From Thalassotalea marina (GTDB lineage: Bacteria; Pseudomonadota; Gammaproteobacteria; Enterobacterales; Alteromonadaceae): DNA of 64,000 nucleotides. The translations under genes and the position numbers were made by a program. Numbering within the stretch: the stretch's first letter is position 1; each line of letters opens with the position of its first letter. Below, in pieces: positions 1-9,232 of the stretch. The stretch is from assembly GCF_014656435.1 (NCBI RefSeq), contig NZ_BNCK01000009.1:62001-126000 (forward strand), read 5' to 3'. The notes under the pieces were generated by a model. The model saw nothing but the letters and a program-made list of their open reading frames with translations. It did not search any database and had not been told where the DNA came from.

Positions 1-789
1 TGTGTGATAAAGCTGAATAAGATCAGAGCATAATTCTAGTATTTGCCTCGTTGAAAAGGCTTGACCAAAATACTCACTGGCAATGTCTGGAATTTGATGT
101 GCTTCGTCAAATACAACTACATCAGCTTGTGGGATAAGTTCACCAAAACCAGTATCTTTTAGCGCCATATCAGCAAAAAACAAATGGTGATTAACCACGA
201 CTACATCCGCATCAATTGCTTTTTTTCTTGCATGAACAAGATAACAGTCGTCAATGTGAGGACAATCTCGAGCTAAACAGTTATCTACAGTACTAGTAAC
301 ATAAGGAAATATCGCAGAGTCTTCAGGTACATCAACTAATTCACCGATATCACCTGAATGTGTTTGTGTGCTCCATTGTTTGACTTTGACATAATCTGCC
401 AACGTTTGAGCGTCTAATTGTCCACGCTCGTTTTGATACAGCTCCAGCCGGTAAATACACAAATAATTGGCCCGGCCTTTAAGTAATGCCATTTGTGCAT
501 TAGTAGCCATGGCTTGTTTTAACAGCGGAATATCTTTATGAAAAAGTTGTTCCTGTAAGTTCTTTGTTCCAGTTGAAACAATAACTTTTTTTTCTGACAA
601 CAAAGCAGGAATAAGGTAAGCGAAGGTTTTCCCCGTTCCTGTACCTGCTTCCACCACTAACGAGGTTTGGTTTTCTATGGCTAACTCAACTTCAAGTGCC
701 ATATCAATTTGTGGTTGTCTAGGTAAATAGCCAGAAAGCACTTTGGCGAGAATACCTTGCTCAGAAAAAGCAAGTTCAACAGGAGTCAT
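1..789 (-). CDS. yoaA: DinG/YoaA-type ATP-dependent DNA helicase (3' end outside window)
   Basis: The reading frame is open from an ATG at 789 to the window edge, giving the first 263 residues. I translated it by hand. It has a Walker A motif (VEAGTGTGKT, near residue 45-55), four cysteines typical of an Fe-S cluster (one in NYLCIYR, three in DNCLARDCPHIDDCYL) and a DEAH box (VVFDEAHQIPD). This is the XPD/DinG superfamily 2 layout, a 5'-3' DNA helicase that unwinds damaged or structured DNA in the cytoplasm. The compact N-terminus without a long extension favours YoaA over DinG. The C-terminal helicase motifs lie outside the window. No strong Shine-Dalgarno sequence precedes the ATG. Confidence 0.85.
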   Translation of the reverse strand, partial: MTPVELAFSEQGILAKVLSGYLPRQPQIDMALEVELAIENQTSLVVEAGTGTGKTFAYLIPALLSEKKVIVSTGTKNLQEQLFHKDIPLLKQAMATNAQMALLKGRANYLCIYRLELYQNERGQLDAQTLADYVKVKQWSTQTHSGDIGELVDVPEDSAIFPYVTSTVDNCLARDCPHIDDCYLVHARKKAIDADVVVVNHHLFFADMALKDTGFGELIPQADVVVFDEAHQIPDIASEYFGQAFSTRQILELCSDLIQLYHT

Positions 790-901
790 AAAAAACCAAA
801 AAATAAAATGATGGCTAATTATAAAGTGCTTAAGATTATTTTAAAGAGATACAAGGTCCATTAATATAAAATAGATAACTTCAGAAAAGTACACACTTTC
901 C

Positions 902-1822
902 TTAATCAAGTTTTACATTATAACGACCATTTCTCACTTGAATATTGACACCATAATCAAATAATTGTTGATAAAAATCATAAACATTGCAGCTATCTAC
1001 TTGTTCACAAACAATTGCATATTTATGAATCGCCGCTTCGTTACTTTGTAATGCCGCTTTATTAAACCAATAAAGTGCCTGCGTTTTATCTTTGTCAGTG
1101 CCTATGCCACTCAAATATAGTTCAGCTAATAATATTTGTGCTCGGTCAAAGTCTAAGTTCGCAGACTTTTCTAATAAAATAAACGCCTTGTTTTCTGCTA
1201 ACTCATCGTACTCTAAATCAAGATAAGCCTGGGCACTTTCAAACTCCCTAAGTCCTCTGGTGTTTGGATCCATTCTCTCAATCGATTTTTCAGGAGAAAT
1301 AAAGTTACCATATAATCTGCCACTTTCTGGACGTTCAATCAGGTAAACAGCACCAGAATTTACCCACTGAACTAGCGTATTTTTATTAAAATTCAAACGG
1401 GCTTTTTGAAAATAGTCGTCATACCTTAATTGACCATACCTAATGCTGTTAACTGCGGCATTTTGGAATTCAAATAATAGTTCACTATAGCGCATAGTTA
1501 CCACATCCCCAGTGATATCAATCACTTTTGCTACTCGGAAATTTTGTTTAGATCTAAGATTCTCGCCGATTAATCGATAGTCTAAAAAGTAGATATCATC
1601 AATTTCAGGGTGATGAGCATATAAAAGGCTATTGTCATGTACTGTTTGCAATTTTTCTTGGGCGTTATAAAGCCAAGAAAAAACCAATACGAGAAATGCC
1701 GCTAAAATGAAAAAAATTTTAAAGAGAGGTTTACCTACAAAGGTCAGAAATATGTTAGCAGGTTGTTTAGACTCGAGGTTATCGGTAAATTTGTTGCCGC
1801 CTTTTGACCTACCGTTTACCAT
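902..1822 (-). CDS. membrane-anchored Sel1-repeat protein, function unknown
   Basis: The open frame could begin at a TTG at 1855, but the ATG at 1822 has AGGGA about eight bases upstream and is the better start (306 residues). Near residue 35-57 is one hydrophobic segment (FKIFFILAAFLVLVFSWLY), so this is probably an inner-membrane protein with one transmembrane helix and the bulk outside the cytoplasm. The C-terminal third holds Sel1-like helical repeats, including AQILLAELYLSGIGTDKDK followed by QALYWFNKAA. Sel1 repeats mediate protein contacts. Nothing indicates catalysis. It stands alone between the helicase and a small hypothetical gene on the same strand. Function is not inferred. Confidence 0.65.
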   Translation of the reverse strand: MVNGRSKGGNKFTDNLESKQPANIFLTFVGKPLFKIFFILAAFLVLVFSWLYNAQEKLQTVHDNSLLYAHHPEIDDIYFLDYRLIGENLRSKQNFRVAKVIDITGDVVTMRYSELLFEFQNAAVNSIRYGQLRYDDYFQKARLNFNKNTLVQWVNSGAVYLIERPESGRLYGNFISPEKSIERMDPNTRGLREFESAQAYLDLEYDELAENKAFILLEKSANLDFDRAQILLAELYLSGIGTDKDKTQALYWFNKAALQSNEAAIHKYAIVCEQVDSCNVYDFYQQLFDYGVNIQVRNGRYNVKLD

Positions 1823-1932
1823 AAAATTTTCCCTATCTTTGATTATCCCTTTCAATCAATATACTAAGAAGTTCGTAGTAAAAGCAAATTAGCCGCTAAC
1901 TTATTTTCTTTCTGAGGAATTTCAAAACCTCT

Positions 1933-2280
1933 TTACACATAGATATCTAGATGCTCAGTTTCATCGTCATCTTTATCTTTTGCCTGTGTCTTTTTAGGTT
2001 GAGTAATGTCTTGTTTATGTAAAATAGCAGGTTCTTCAGGAACAATATCAAGATCCAGCTCTTGATCATTTAACTGTTGCTGATTTTTACCTTGGTTTTG
2101 TTTTTGATGTGATTGCCCTTGCTCACTAATTTTGTAACGGGCATATTCATCCAATTGGCCACTTTCTTCATCAATTTCACGAGTAGCCGCATCCTTGGTT
2201 AAGGATTTAACCCTTAGTTTTTCAGGCTTTATTGGCGTAGTACGAACTTTTGTCAGTACTGTCGTGAAGATGTCCATCAA
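1933..2280 (-). CDS. hypothetical hydrophilic protein
   Basis: A 115-residue frame starting with tandem Met codons. It is strongly hydrophilic: a central glutamine/asparagine-rich stretch (HQKQNQGKNQQQLNDQE) is followed by an acidic tail (KDKDDDETEHLDIYV). No signal peptide, membrane helix or known motif is visible, and most of it looks disordered. The N-terminus is more ordered and basic. I do not recognise a family. It has its own intergenic space on both sides, so it may be transcribed alone. It could be a small adaptor, but that would be a guess. Confidence 0.5.
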   Translation of the reverse strand: MMDIFTTVLTKVRTTPIKPEKLRVKSLTKDAATREIDEESGQLDEYARYKISEQGQSHQKQNQGKNQQQLNDQELDLDIVPEEPAILHKQDITQPKKTQAKDKDDDETEHLDIYV

Positions 2281-2424
2281 AAATCCTTATGAATTCAGTT
2301 GTATATACCTATCGACCTATTAATAAAAAACTTTATATCCTTAGACCACAATGTCATAAAATTTATTCAATTTAAAGCTTGCTCATTAAGCAATTTGCCT
2401 TTAAGGTAAAAAGCAATGACGTAT

Positions 2425-2445
2425 TGTGCCATTTGTTAAGGCACA
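2425..2445. promoter_or_regulatory. inverted repeat upstream of the his leader
   Basis: TGTGCC at 2425-2430 and GGCACA at 2440-2445 form a perfect 6-bp inverted repeat with a 9-base spacer, about 30 bases upstream of the leader-peptide start. It could be an operator half-site pair or a short hairpin near the transcription start. I could not assign a convincing -35/-10 pair around it. Confidence 0.3.
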
Positions 2446-2474
2446 CAAAATTAAGTACACAGAGATTAATACAA

Positions 2475-2522
2475 ATGATTTTAAACCTGACTGCAATTCA
2501 TCATCACCATCACACGAATTAG
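2475..2522 (+). CDS. hisL: his operon leader peptide
   Basis: A 15-codon frame, ATG to TAG, encodes MILNLTAIHHHHHTN with five consecutive histidine codons (2499-2513). It lies directly upstream of a terminator hairpin and hisG. This is the classic layout of transcription attenuation: scarcity of charged tRNA-His stalls the ribosome on the His run and shifts the leader RNA to the antiterminated fold. It is too short for ordinary gene callers. The ribosome site is modest (AGAG about ten bases upstream). Confidence 0.9.
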   Translation: MILNLTAIHHHHHTN

Positions 2523-2602
2523 CCGATCAGGTTTATTCGCTGAGAGGCTATTGGCTCTTTCAGCGGAATAAAGAAAAGTAGTTACTTGAACCCCCGAAAG
2601 AG
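2483..2602 (+). promoter_or_regulatory. his attenuator: alternative leader RNA stems
   Basis: Alternative pairings can be read directly. A:B is AAACCTGA (2483-2490) with TCAGGTTT (2527-2534), a perfect 8-bp stem flanking the His codons. C:D is CGCTGA (2538-2543) with TCAGCG (2560-2565), extended by weaker pairs. The antiterminator B:C is GCC..TCAG (2522-2530) with CTGA..GGC (2540-2548). The antiterminator D:E is CTCTTTC (2555-2561) with GAAAGAG (2596-2602), a perfect 7-bp match that would break the terminator. Ribosome stalling on the His codons would favour B:C and free E from the terminator. Confidence 0.85.
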
Positions 2603-2630
2603 TCTGTCTCTCTCGGGGGTTTTCTCGTTT
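2589..2630 (+). terminator. his attenuator terminator (E:F)
   Basis: Stem AACCCCCGA (2589-2597) pairs with TCGGGGGTT (2613-2621). It is extended inward by AGAG/CTCT (2599-2602 with 2608-2611) around one mismatch, and followed by a T-rich tract to 2630. It is a GC-rich intrinsic terminator located between the leader peptide and hisG. Confidence 0.9.
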
Positions 2631-2713
2631 TTGGGGCTTACGAATTGTATATACAGGGCTAAAAACTACTTTTTCAACCAAGATAACTTATTAAATAATT
2701 TAGGAAATAAACC

Positions 2714-3613
2714 ATGACTACAGAAACACGATTACGTATCGCAATGCAAAAGTCAGGGCGGTTAAGTGACGATACTCAAGCGTTACTTAAACGTTGTGGC
2801 TTAACTATTAATGTTGCAGACAGGCGTTTATTAGCACACGTAGCTAATATGCCAATCGACATTATGCGTGTTAGAAGTTCAGATATTCCTGGCTTAGTTA
2901 TGGACGGTGTATGCGACTTAGGTATTGTTGGCGATAACACCTTAGAAGAAGCCTCACTTAAGCGCAAACTGATGGGTGATAAGTTTGAATATGTTAAAAC
3001 TACACCACTTAACTTTGGTGGTTGTCGTTTATCTATTGCCATGCCCGAAGAATTTAATTATTCAAGTGTAGATGATTTAAACGGTTTACGATTTGCCACT
3101 ACCTACCCTCAATTATTAAAACGCTGGGCAGATGAAAAAGGCATCAATGTTGAATTTTGTTTACTTAAAGGTTCGGTCGAAGTCGCGCCACGTGTTGGAC
3201 TTGCTGATGGTATTTGCGATCTAGTATCAACAGGTGCAACGTTAGAGGCTAATGGATTAGTGGAAGTAGAAGAAGTCTTCCGCTCTAAAGCGTCACTCAT
3301 TCAAACAGCATCTCCATTAACTGCTGAAAAACAGGCGATATTAGATACCCTGTTGCCTCGTATCATGGGCGTAATGAAAGCAAAAGAAAGCAAGTACATT
3401 ATGCTACACGCGCCAAAAGACAAAATTGCGCAAGTTAGTGCTTTAATGCCAGGTAAAGAAACACCAACAGTTTTACCTCTAGCTGGCCGAGAAGATCTGG
3501 TAGCTGTGCACGTTGTCGCCACAGAAACATTTTTCTGGGAAACTATGGAAAGCTTAAAAGCGCTAGGTTGCAATTCTATTCTTGTCATGCCAATTGAAAA
3601 AATGATGGGGTAA
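2714..3613 (+). CDS. hisG: ATP phosphoribosyltransferase, long form
   Basis: First enzyme of histidine biosynthesis: it condenses ATP with PRPP to give phosphoribosyl-ATP, in the cytoplasm. At 299 residues it matches the long, self-sufficient HisG with a C-terminal regulatory domain (about 225-299) for feedback by histidine, and not the short form that needs HisZ. The N-terminus ([20 protein letters not shown]) and the PRPP-binding region ([19 protein letters not shown]) are typical. AGGAAA lies eight bases before the ATG. It is the first gene after the attenuator and is followed three bases later by hisD. Confidence 0.97.
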   Translation: MTTETRLRIAMQKSGRLSDDTQALLKRCGLTINVADRRLLAHVANMPIDIMRVRSSDIPGLVMDGVCDLGIVGDNTLEEASLKRKLMGDKFEYVKTTPLNFGGCRLSIAMPEEFNYSSVDDLNGLRFATTYPQLLKRWADEKGINVEFCLLKGSVEVAPRVGLADGICDLVSTGATLEANGLVEVEEVFRSKASLIQTASPLTAEKQAILDTLLPRIMGVMKAKESKYIMLHAPKDKIAQVSALMPGKETPTVLPLAGREDLVAVHVVATETFFWETMESLKALGCNSILVMPIEKMMG

Positions 3614-3616
3614 CCT

Positions 3617-4918
3617 GTGACTATTAGCATCATTAATTGGTCAGCACTTAACAAACAAGAGCAAACAAACGCGCTTTCGCGTCCTGCTCTTGCAGAAAGT
3701 GACCTATTGGCAACGCAAGTTGAAAACATTATCAATGAAGTAAAAACCAAAGGTGATAAAGCGCTATATGACTTAACATCACGATTTGACCAAGTAGAAT
3801 TAACAAGATTAAAGGTTAGTGAAAATGAAGTTGACCAAGCGATAGCTTCATTGTCGCCTTCTAGAATGGCCGCTATTGAACAAGCGTATGGCCAAATTAA
3901 ACGTTTTCACCAAGCACAACAGCCTCAAGATATTACCGTTGAAACTAGCCCAGGTGTAGTTTGCACGTTAAAAACTGAAGCGATTGAAAGTGTCGGTTTG
4001 TATATCCCTGCTGGCAGTGCTCCGCTTCCCTCAACGGTACTTATGTTGGGTGTTCCAGCACAATTAGCTGGTTGTACACGTAAAGTGTTGGTCAGCCCTC
4101 CAAATAAACAAGGTAAACTCGCACCAGAAGTATTAGCTGCGGCAAAGCTTTGTCAGATTGATGAAATATATGCCGTAGGTGGTGCGCAGGCTTGCGCTGC
4201 TCTTGCGTATGGCACAGAGACTATTGCCTCAGTGAATAAAATTTTTGGTCCGGGGAATAAGTTTGTGACAGAAGCTAAAACGCAACTTTCTCAGCAAGTG
4301 CCTGGTTTTGCCATCGATATGCCAGCAGGCCCTTCAGAAGTACTGGTGATTGCTGATAACCAAGCAAATCCTGCGTTTGTCGCCGCTGATTTGTTATCTC
4401 AAGCGGAACACGGTGCTGATAGCCAAGTTATTTTACTATCTGACAGTGCCTCACTAATTGACGAAGTTAATCGTGAACTGAAAGAACAAGTAACGACACT
4501 ATCACGCAAAGATATTGCAGTTGCCGCATTGGCAAATAGCCGCTTAATACTTACTGACTCAATTGAACAAGCCTGCGCTATCTCGAATCATTATGCTCCG
4601 GAGCATTTAATCGTTCAAACAGACAATGCAGAGCAGCTTTTAACACAGCTTAGAAATGCAGGTTCTATTTTTCTCGGCGCATATACGCCTGAGTCAGCGG
4701 GCGACTATGCTAGTGGTACCAACCATGTTTTGCCAACCTACGGGTATTCGAAAGTGGTATCAAGCTTATCATTAGCGGATTTTTCACGCCGTTTTACTGT
4801 GCAACAAATTAGCCAGCAAGGTTTAGCCAATATCGCAGATTGCATCAAAGAACTAACTGATGCTGAAGGTTTAGATGCTCACAAGCGAGCGGTTACCATT
4901 CGATTAGAGGAAGCATAA
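3617..4918 (+). CDS. hisD: histidinol dehydrogenase
   Basis: Catalyses the last two oxidations, histidinol to histidine, with NAD and a catalytic zinc. It starts with GTG three bases after the hisG stop. Length is 433 residues, normal for the family. Recognisable segments are the NAD-binding/zinc region GPGNKFVTEAK followed by FAIDMPAGPSEVLVIAD (about residues 212-245), the zinc and catalytic area DLLSQAEHGADSQ, the catalytic Glu-His pair in NHYAPEHLIVQ (about residue 328-335), and the C-terminal GTNHVLPT motif. It is the second gene of the attenuated operon. Confidence 0.97.
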   Translation: MTISIINWSALNKQEQTNALSRPALAESDLLATQVENIINEVKTKGDKALYDLTSRFDQVELTRLKVSENEVDQAIASLSPSRMAAIEQAYGQIKRFHQAQQPQDITVETSPGVVCTLKTEAIESVGLYIPAGSAPLPSTVLMLGVPAQLAGCTRKVLVSPPNKQGKLAPEVLAAAKLCQIDEIYAVGGAQACAALAYGTETIASVNKIFGPGNKFVTEAKTQLSQQVPGFAIDMPAGPSEVLVIADNQANPAFVAADLLSQAEHGADSQVILLSDSASLIDEVNRELKEQVTTLSRKDIAVAALANSRLILTDSIEQACAISNHYAPEHLIVQTDNAEQLLTQLRNAGSIFLGAYTPESAGDYASGTNHVLPTYGYSKVVSSLSLADFSRRFTVQQISQQGLANIADCIKELTDAEGLDAHKRAVTIRLEEA

Positions 4919-4920
4919 TC

Positions 4921-6036
4921 ATGACAAGTGCAACAAAACTAGCTCGCCAAGAGCTGATCGACATGGTGCCCTATCAATCAGCACGACGTTTACAAGCAGG
5001 AAACGGTGAGTTCAATTCAAAGATTTGGCTTAATGCTAACGAGGCACCTGGTAATGGAGAGTATTCGGTAAATAGCGACTGCATTAACCGCTACCCAGAT
5101 TTTCAGCCGAGCAACTTGATCCAAGCTTACAGCAACTATTCAGGTATATCACCTGACAACCTATTAGCTACCCGTGGTGCAGATGAAGGAATAGAGCTGA
5201 TTATCCGAACCTTTTGCCGAGCATATCAAGACAGTATTTTAATTTGCCCGCCAACTTACGGCATGTATGCAATTAGTGCAGAAAACCATGGTGCTGAGGT
5301 AATAAAAGTGCCGTTAGTTGAACAGCAGCTAGACTTGGCAACACTTGAGAGCAAAGTTGGTCAAACAAAAGTAGTTTTTCTGTGTTCACCAGGTAATCCA
5401 ACCGGTAATTTACTAAACAAGCAAGATATTCAAGCCACAATCGAAATGTTTGCCGACAGCGCCATCGTTGTGGTGGACGAAGCTTATATCGAATTTTCAC
5501 CAGAGGCGACGACAGCAACATGGTTAAGTAAATACGATAACCTCATTGTACTAAGAACATTATCAAAAGCATTTGCACTCGCAGGTTTGCGCTGCGGTTT
5601 TACCTTGGCCAATAAAGCAATTATTGAGCTGTTAAGCAAAATTATTGCACCTTACCCAATTGCTGCTCCGGTGGCAGAAATTGCCAGTCGCGCGCTCAAT
5701 GCTAACGGTCTAGAGCAAATGCAACATCGTGCTGAACAAACCCAGCAGCTTGCAAGCTCTTTGGCACTATGGCTAAACAAACAAACTTGGTGCAGCCAAG
5801 TATTTCCAACTCAAGCCAATTTTGTCTTGTTTCGGTGTCAGGATGAACAAAGTAAAACGTTTATTTTTGATTGCCTGATGGCCAATAACATTTTGATCCG
5901 TGATCAATCCAAACAGACACAACTAGAGTGCTGCCTACGTATCAGCATAGGTAGTGAGCAAGAGTTAAATCAATTAAAACAAACGCTAATAATGAGTTTT
6001 CAAACTCAAGAAAACCAACTGAAGGTAGTAGAGTAA
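4921..6036 (+). CDS. hisC: histidinol-phosphate aminotransferase
   Basis: PLP-dependent class I/II aminotransferase that converts imidazole-acetol phosphate and glutamate to histidinol phosphate. Length is 371 residues. The PLP-lysine motif is LRTLSKAFALAGLRCGF (near residue 213). VVVDEAYIEF supplies the conserved Asp and Tyr, and CSPGNPTGN is the cofactor phosphate/substrate loop. The start ATG lies two bases after hisD, so translation is probably coupled. There is nothing unusual in length or motifs. Confidence 0.97.
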   Translation: MTSATKLARQELIDMVPYQSARRLQAGNGEFNSKIWLNANEAPGNGEYSVNSDCINRYPDFQPSNLIQAYSNYSGISPDNLLATRGADEGIELIIRTFCRAYQDSILICPPTYGMYAISAENHGAEVIKVPLVEQQLDLATLESKVGQTKVVFLCSPGNPTGNLLNKQDIQATIEMFADSAIVVVDEAYIEFSPEATTATWLSKYDNLIVLRTLSKAFALAGLRCGFTLANKAIIELLSKIIAPYPIAAPVAEIASRALNANGLEQMQHRAEQTQQLASSLALWLNKQTWCSQVFPTQANFVLFRCQDEQSKTFIFDCLMANNILIRDQSKQTQLECCLRISIGSEQELNQLKQTLIMSFQTQENQLKVVE

Positions 6037-6039
6037 ATC

Positions 6040-7110
6040 ATGTCACAACAAAATATTTTATTTATCGACCGCGACGGCACTTTGATTGAAGAGCCTATTA
6101 CAGACAAGCAAGTCGACAGTTTAGAAAAGCTAGTATTTGAGCCATACGTTGTGCCTGTGTTGTTATCTTTACAGAAAAAAGGCTTTCGATTGGTTATGGT
6201 CTCTAATCAAGATGGTTTAGGCACTGACAGCTATCCGCAAGCCGACTTTGACCTGCCCCACAATAAAATGATGGAGCTTTTTAGTTCTCAAGGTGTGGTA
6301 TTTGACGACGTATTAATCTGTCCACACTTTGATCATGAAAACTGTAGTTGTCGAAAGCCCAATTTAGGTTTAGTCAAAGATTACCTGCAACAGGGTAAAG
6401 TTAACTTTGCTAACTCTTACGTGATTGGTGATCGACAAACGGATATTCAGCTTGCTGAAAATATGGGCATTAAAGGCTTACGTTATGACAGGAATTCTCT
6501 TAACTGGCAAGACATCGCCGAGTTACTACTAACTCAGCCACGAGTGGCCAAAGTGGTACGCACCACCAAGGAAACTGACATCAGTGTGGCGGTAAATTTA
6601 GATAAAGTGGGTGAGGTTAATATTAATACCGGCCTGGGCTTTTTTGATCACATGTTAGAACAGATCGCAACACACGGCGGTTTTTCAATGACGGTGGCCG
6701 TTGATGGAGATTATCACATTGACGAACACCACAGCGTTGAAGATACCGCGTTAGCTTTAGGTCAAACCTTAAAACAGGCATTAGGTGATAAACGTGGTAT
6801 AGGTCGTTTTGGTTTTGTATTACCTATGGATGAGTGTCGCGCCGAGTGTGCTATCGACCTTTCTGGTCGCCCTTGGCTAGAATTTGACGCTAAGTTTACT
6901 GACAACAACGTGGGCAAAATGTCGACGCAAATGGTATCTCACTTTTTTCGCTCACTAGCCGACGCCATGGCCATCACTTTGCACTTATCAACGTCAGAGG
7001 GTAATTGCCACCACCAAGTAGAAAGCTTGTTTAAGGTATTTGGCCGAGCACTTCGTCAAGCCATTGCCGTTAATGGTGATGTGTTACCAAGTTCAAAAGG
7101 CACACTGTAG
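6040..7110 (+). CDS. hisB: bifunctional histidinol-phosphatase / imidazoleglycerol-phosphate dehydratase
   Basis: Fusion protein of 356 residues as found in enterobacteria and relatives. The N-terminal HAD phosphatase (about 1-165) carries [12 protein letters not shown] with the DxD nucleophile pair, a zinc-binding cluster [14 protein letters not shown], and [16 protein letters not shown]. The C-terminal dehydratase (about 168-356) has the Mn-binding [12 protein letters not shown] and [17 protein letters not shown]. The two activities are steps 6 and 8 of the pathway. It starts three bases after hisC. Confidence 0.97.
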   Translation: MSQQNILFIDRDGTLIEEPITDKQVDSLEKLVFEPYVVPVLLSLQKKGFRLVMVSNQDGLGTDSYPQADFDLPHNKMMELFSSQGVVFDDVLICPHFDHENCSCRKPNLGLVKDYLQQGKVNFANSYVIGDRQTDIQLAENMGIKGLRYDRNSLNWQDIAELLLTQPRVAKVVRTTKETDISVAVNLDKVGEVNINTGLGFFDHMLEQIATHGGFSMTVAVDGDYHIDEHHSVEDTALALGQTLKQALGDKRGIGRFGFVLPMDECRAECAIDLSGRPWLEFDAKFTDNNVGKMSTQMVSHFFRSLADAMAITLHLSTSEGNCHHQVESLFKVFGRALRQAIAVNGDVLPSSKGTL

Positions 7111-7120
7111 CGAGTTACCC

Positions 7121-7735
7121 ATGAGTAATGTAAATTCTAATATCGTCATAGTTGATACCGGCTGTGCCAACCTAGCTTCAGTACAATTTGCGGTAAACAA
7201 ACTAGGGTATGAGGCGTTAGTGAGCGATGATAAATCTCTTATCGCAAGTGCTGACAAAGTTATCTTACCCGGTGTTGGCAGTGCTAAACATGCAATGGAC
7301 AATATTAACTCCAAGGGGTTAGTGACAACATTACAGCAGTTGACTCAGCCAACCTTAGGTTTTTGTTTAGGCATGCAATTAATGGCTAGCTCATCGGCAG
7401 AAAGTAATACAGAAGAAAATGTTGCATGTTTAGGGCTTATTCCAACAGAAGTAACGCCGTTAAAAGCAGGTAACTTACGTTTACCTCACATGGGCTGGAA
7501 TACCTTAGCATCGGTCAGTGATCATCCAGTGTTTGCTGGTATTAAGCCCGGTGACTATTTTTACTTTGTCCATAGTTTTGCGGCACCAATCAGTGATTAT
7601 ACTGTCGCAAGTTGTGATTACGGCAGTGAATTTTCCGCCGCAATTGCAAAAGACAACTTTATTGGCTGCCAATTTCACCCCGAGCGTTCAAGTAAACTCG
7701 GTAGCAGAATTATCCAGAATTTTTTAGAGATGTAA
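7121..7735 (+). CDS. hisH: imidazole glycerol phosphate synthase, glutaminase subunit
   Basis: Class I glutamine amidotransferase of 204 residues that supplies ammonia to HisF. The catalytic triad is visible: the Cys in LGFCLGMQLM (near residue 83) and the His/Glu in CQFHPERSSKLG near the C-terminus. KVILPGVGSAKHAMD forms the oxyanion strand region. The frame is open upstream into hisB, but the ATG at 7121, ten bases after the hisB stop, begins the conserved NIVIVDTGCANLASV strand and is the true start. Confidence 0.95.
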   Translation: MSNVNSNIVIVDTGCANLASVQFAVNKLGYEALVSDDKSLIASADKVILPGVGSAKHAMDNINSKGLVTTLQQLTQPTLGFCLGMQLMASSSAESNTEENVACLGLIPTEVTPLKAGNLRLPHMGWNTLASVSDHPVFAGIKPGDYFYFVHSFAAPISDYTVASCDYGSEFSAAIAKDNFIGCQFHPERSSKLGSRIIQNFLEM

Positions 7736-7739
7736 CACC

Positions 7740-8477
7740 ATGATGATCCCAGCAATAGACCTGATAAATGGCCAAGTGGTTCGTTTATATCAAGGTGATT
7801 ATGAACAAAAAACACAATATCAATTTAGCCCTCAAGAGCGGCAACAAGCGTATTTTGAAGCCGGCGCCAAAGTGATGCACTTTGTCGATTTAGATGGCGC
7901 AAAAGATAGCAATAAGCGTCAGCTCGCCACATTAAAAACTGTAGTTTCTCACCCAGAAATGATCATACAAGTTGGTGGTGGCGTGCGCTGTGAACGAGAC
8001 GTAATAGAGTTACTTGAACTTGGTGCCGATCGTGTGGTTATTGGCAGTTTGGCAATAAAACAACCAGAATTAGTTGCTCATTGGCTAGACAAATATGGCA
8101 GTGAAAAAATTGTTCTAGCGCTTGATATTAAAATCGATAAAAACGGCAAAAAAACGCTACCAACTCACGGCTGGATAAAAGACAGCGGCGTGGTTTTGGA
8201 AGATTTGTTAGCCATGTATCAAAACGCGGGTATAAAACATGTGTTATGTACTGATATTAGTAAAGATGGCACCTTAGCTGGCACTAACGTATCGCTTTAT
8301 CAAGAACTTACTACTGCCTACCCTGATATCGCCTGGCAGGCCTCAGGCGGCATTGGTTCACTGGATGATATTAAGGCTTTGATCCCAACTGGTGTTAGTG
8401 GTGTTATTTTAGGTCGTTCATTATTAGAGGGTAAGTTCACCTTAGAGGAGGCAATTGCATGTTGGCCAAACGCATAA
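7740..8477 (+). CDS. hisA: phosphoribosylformimino-AICAR-phosphate isomerase
   Basis: TIM-barrel isomerase of 245 residues that opens the ribose of ProFAR to PRFAR (step 4). Internal half-barrel duplication with HisF is visible: the N-terminal Asp in [20 protein letters not shown], a phosphate-binding [11 protein letters not shown], the second catalytic Asp in [16 protein letters not shown], and the second phosphate site [11 protein letters not shown]. Two consecutive ATGs (7740 and 7743) could start it. It begins four bases after hisH and overlaps hisF by 19 bases. Confidence 0.96.
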   Translation: MMIPAIDLINGQVVRLYQGDYEQKTQYQFSPQERQQAYFEAGAKVMHFVDLDGAKDSNKRQLATLKTVVSHPEMIIQVGGGVRCERDVIELLELGADRVVIGSLAIKQPELVAHWLDKYGSEKIVLALDIKIDKNGKKTLPTHGWIKDSGVVLEDLLAMYQNAGIKHVLCTDISKDGTLAGTNVSLYQELTTAYPDIAWQASGGIGSLDDIKALIPTGVSGVILGRSLLEGKFTLEEAIACWPNA

Positions 8478-9232
8478 TTCCTTGTTTAGACGTGCGCGAT
8501 GGTAAAGTCGTAAAAGGTGTGCAATTTCGTAACCATGAAATTATTGGTGATATTGTGCCATTAGCGCAGCAATACGCTGAAGCGGGTGCTGATGAGTTGG
8601 TTTTTTACGATATTACGGCTAGCTCTGATGCTAGAGTGGTGGATAAAAGTTGGGTAAGTCGTATTGCACAGGTTATCGATATTCCTTTTTGCGTCGCAGG
8701 TGGTATCAAAACAGAACAAGATGCACAGCAAATATTAAAAATGGGCGCAGACAAAATTAGCATTAACTCCCCTGCTCTCGCTGACCCTGATCTTATTACT
8801 CGTTTAGCCGATAAATTTGGTCAGCAGTGTATTGTCGTAGGTATTGATAGTTTTTATCACAAAGAGCATCATCAATATCAGGTATATCAATTTACCGGTG
8901 ATGAACATAAAACCCAAAAAACCACATGGACAACCTTTGACTGGATTGAAGAAGTACAAAAGCGTGGCGCAGGTGAAATTGTCCTTAATTGTATGAACCA
9001 AGATGGCGTTAGAAATGGTTATGATATTGAGCAATTAATTAAGGCAAGAGCGGTTTGCAATGTGCCTCTTATCGCGTCTGGTGGTGCTGGTGAAATAGCG
9101 CACTTTAGCGATGTATTTCAACAAGCCGACGTTGATGGCGCACTAGCGGCTAGTGTCTTTCACAAAGGCATCATCGACATGAACGATTTAAAACAAACAC
9201 TGATACAGGCTGGAGTGAGCATTAGACCATGA
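8459..9232 (+). CDS. hisF: imidazole glycerol phosphate synthase, cyclase subunit
   Basis: TIM-barrel partner of HisH, 257 residues, forming imidazole glycerol phosphate and AICAR. The first catalytic Asp is in [18 protein letters not shown], the second in [11 protein letters not shown], and the phosphate-binding loops are [12 protein letters not shown] and [13 protein letters not shown]. The start is well supported by AGAGGAGG about seven bases upstream, which lies inside the 3' end of hisA. It overlaps hisIE by four bases (ATGA). Confidence 0.97.
   Translation: MLAKRIIPCLDVRDGKVVKGVQFRNHEIIGDIVPLAQQYAEAGADELVFYDITASSDARVVDKSWVSRIAQVIDIPFCVAGGIKTEQDAQQILKMGADKISINSPALADPDLITRLADKFGQQCIVVGIDSFYHKEHHQYQVYQFTGDEHKTQKTTWTTFDWIEEVQKRGAGEIVLNCMNQDGVRNGYDIEQLIKARAVCNVPLIASGGAGEIAHFSDVFQQADVDGALAASVFHKGIIDMNDLKQTLIQAGVSIRP

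Noticed and set aside
2481-2681. 66-codon frame on the minus strand across the his leader
   Set aside because: It is antisense to the leader peptide and terminator stem, which fully explain the sequence; composition is not protein-like.
7040-7120. Upstream extension of hisH into hisB
   Set aside because: The extension is in another frame of hisB and lies before the conserved NIVIVDTG strand; the ATG at 7121 fits all HisH proteins.
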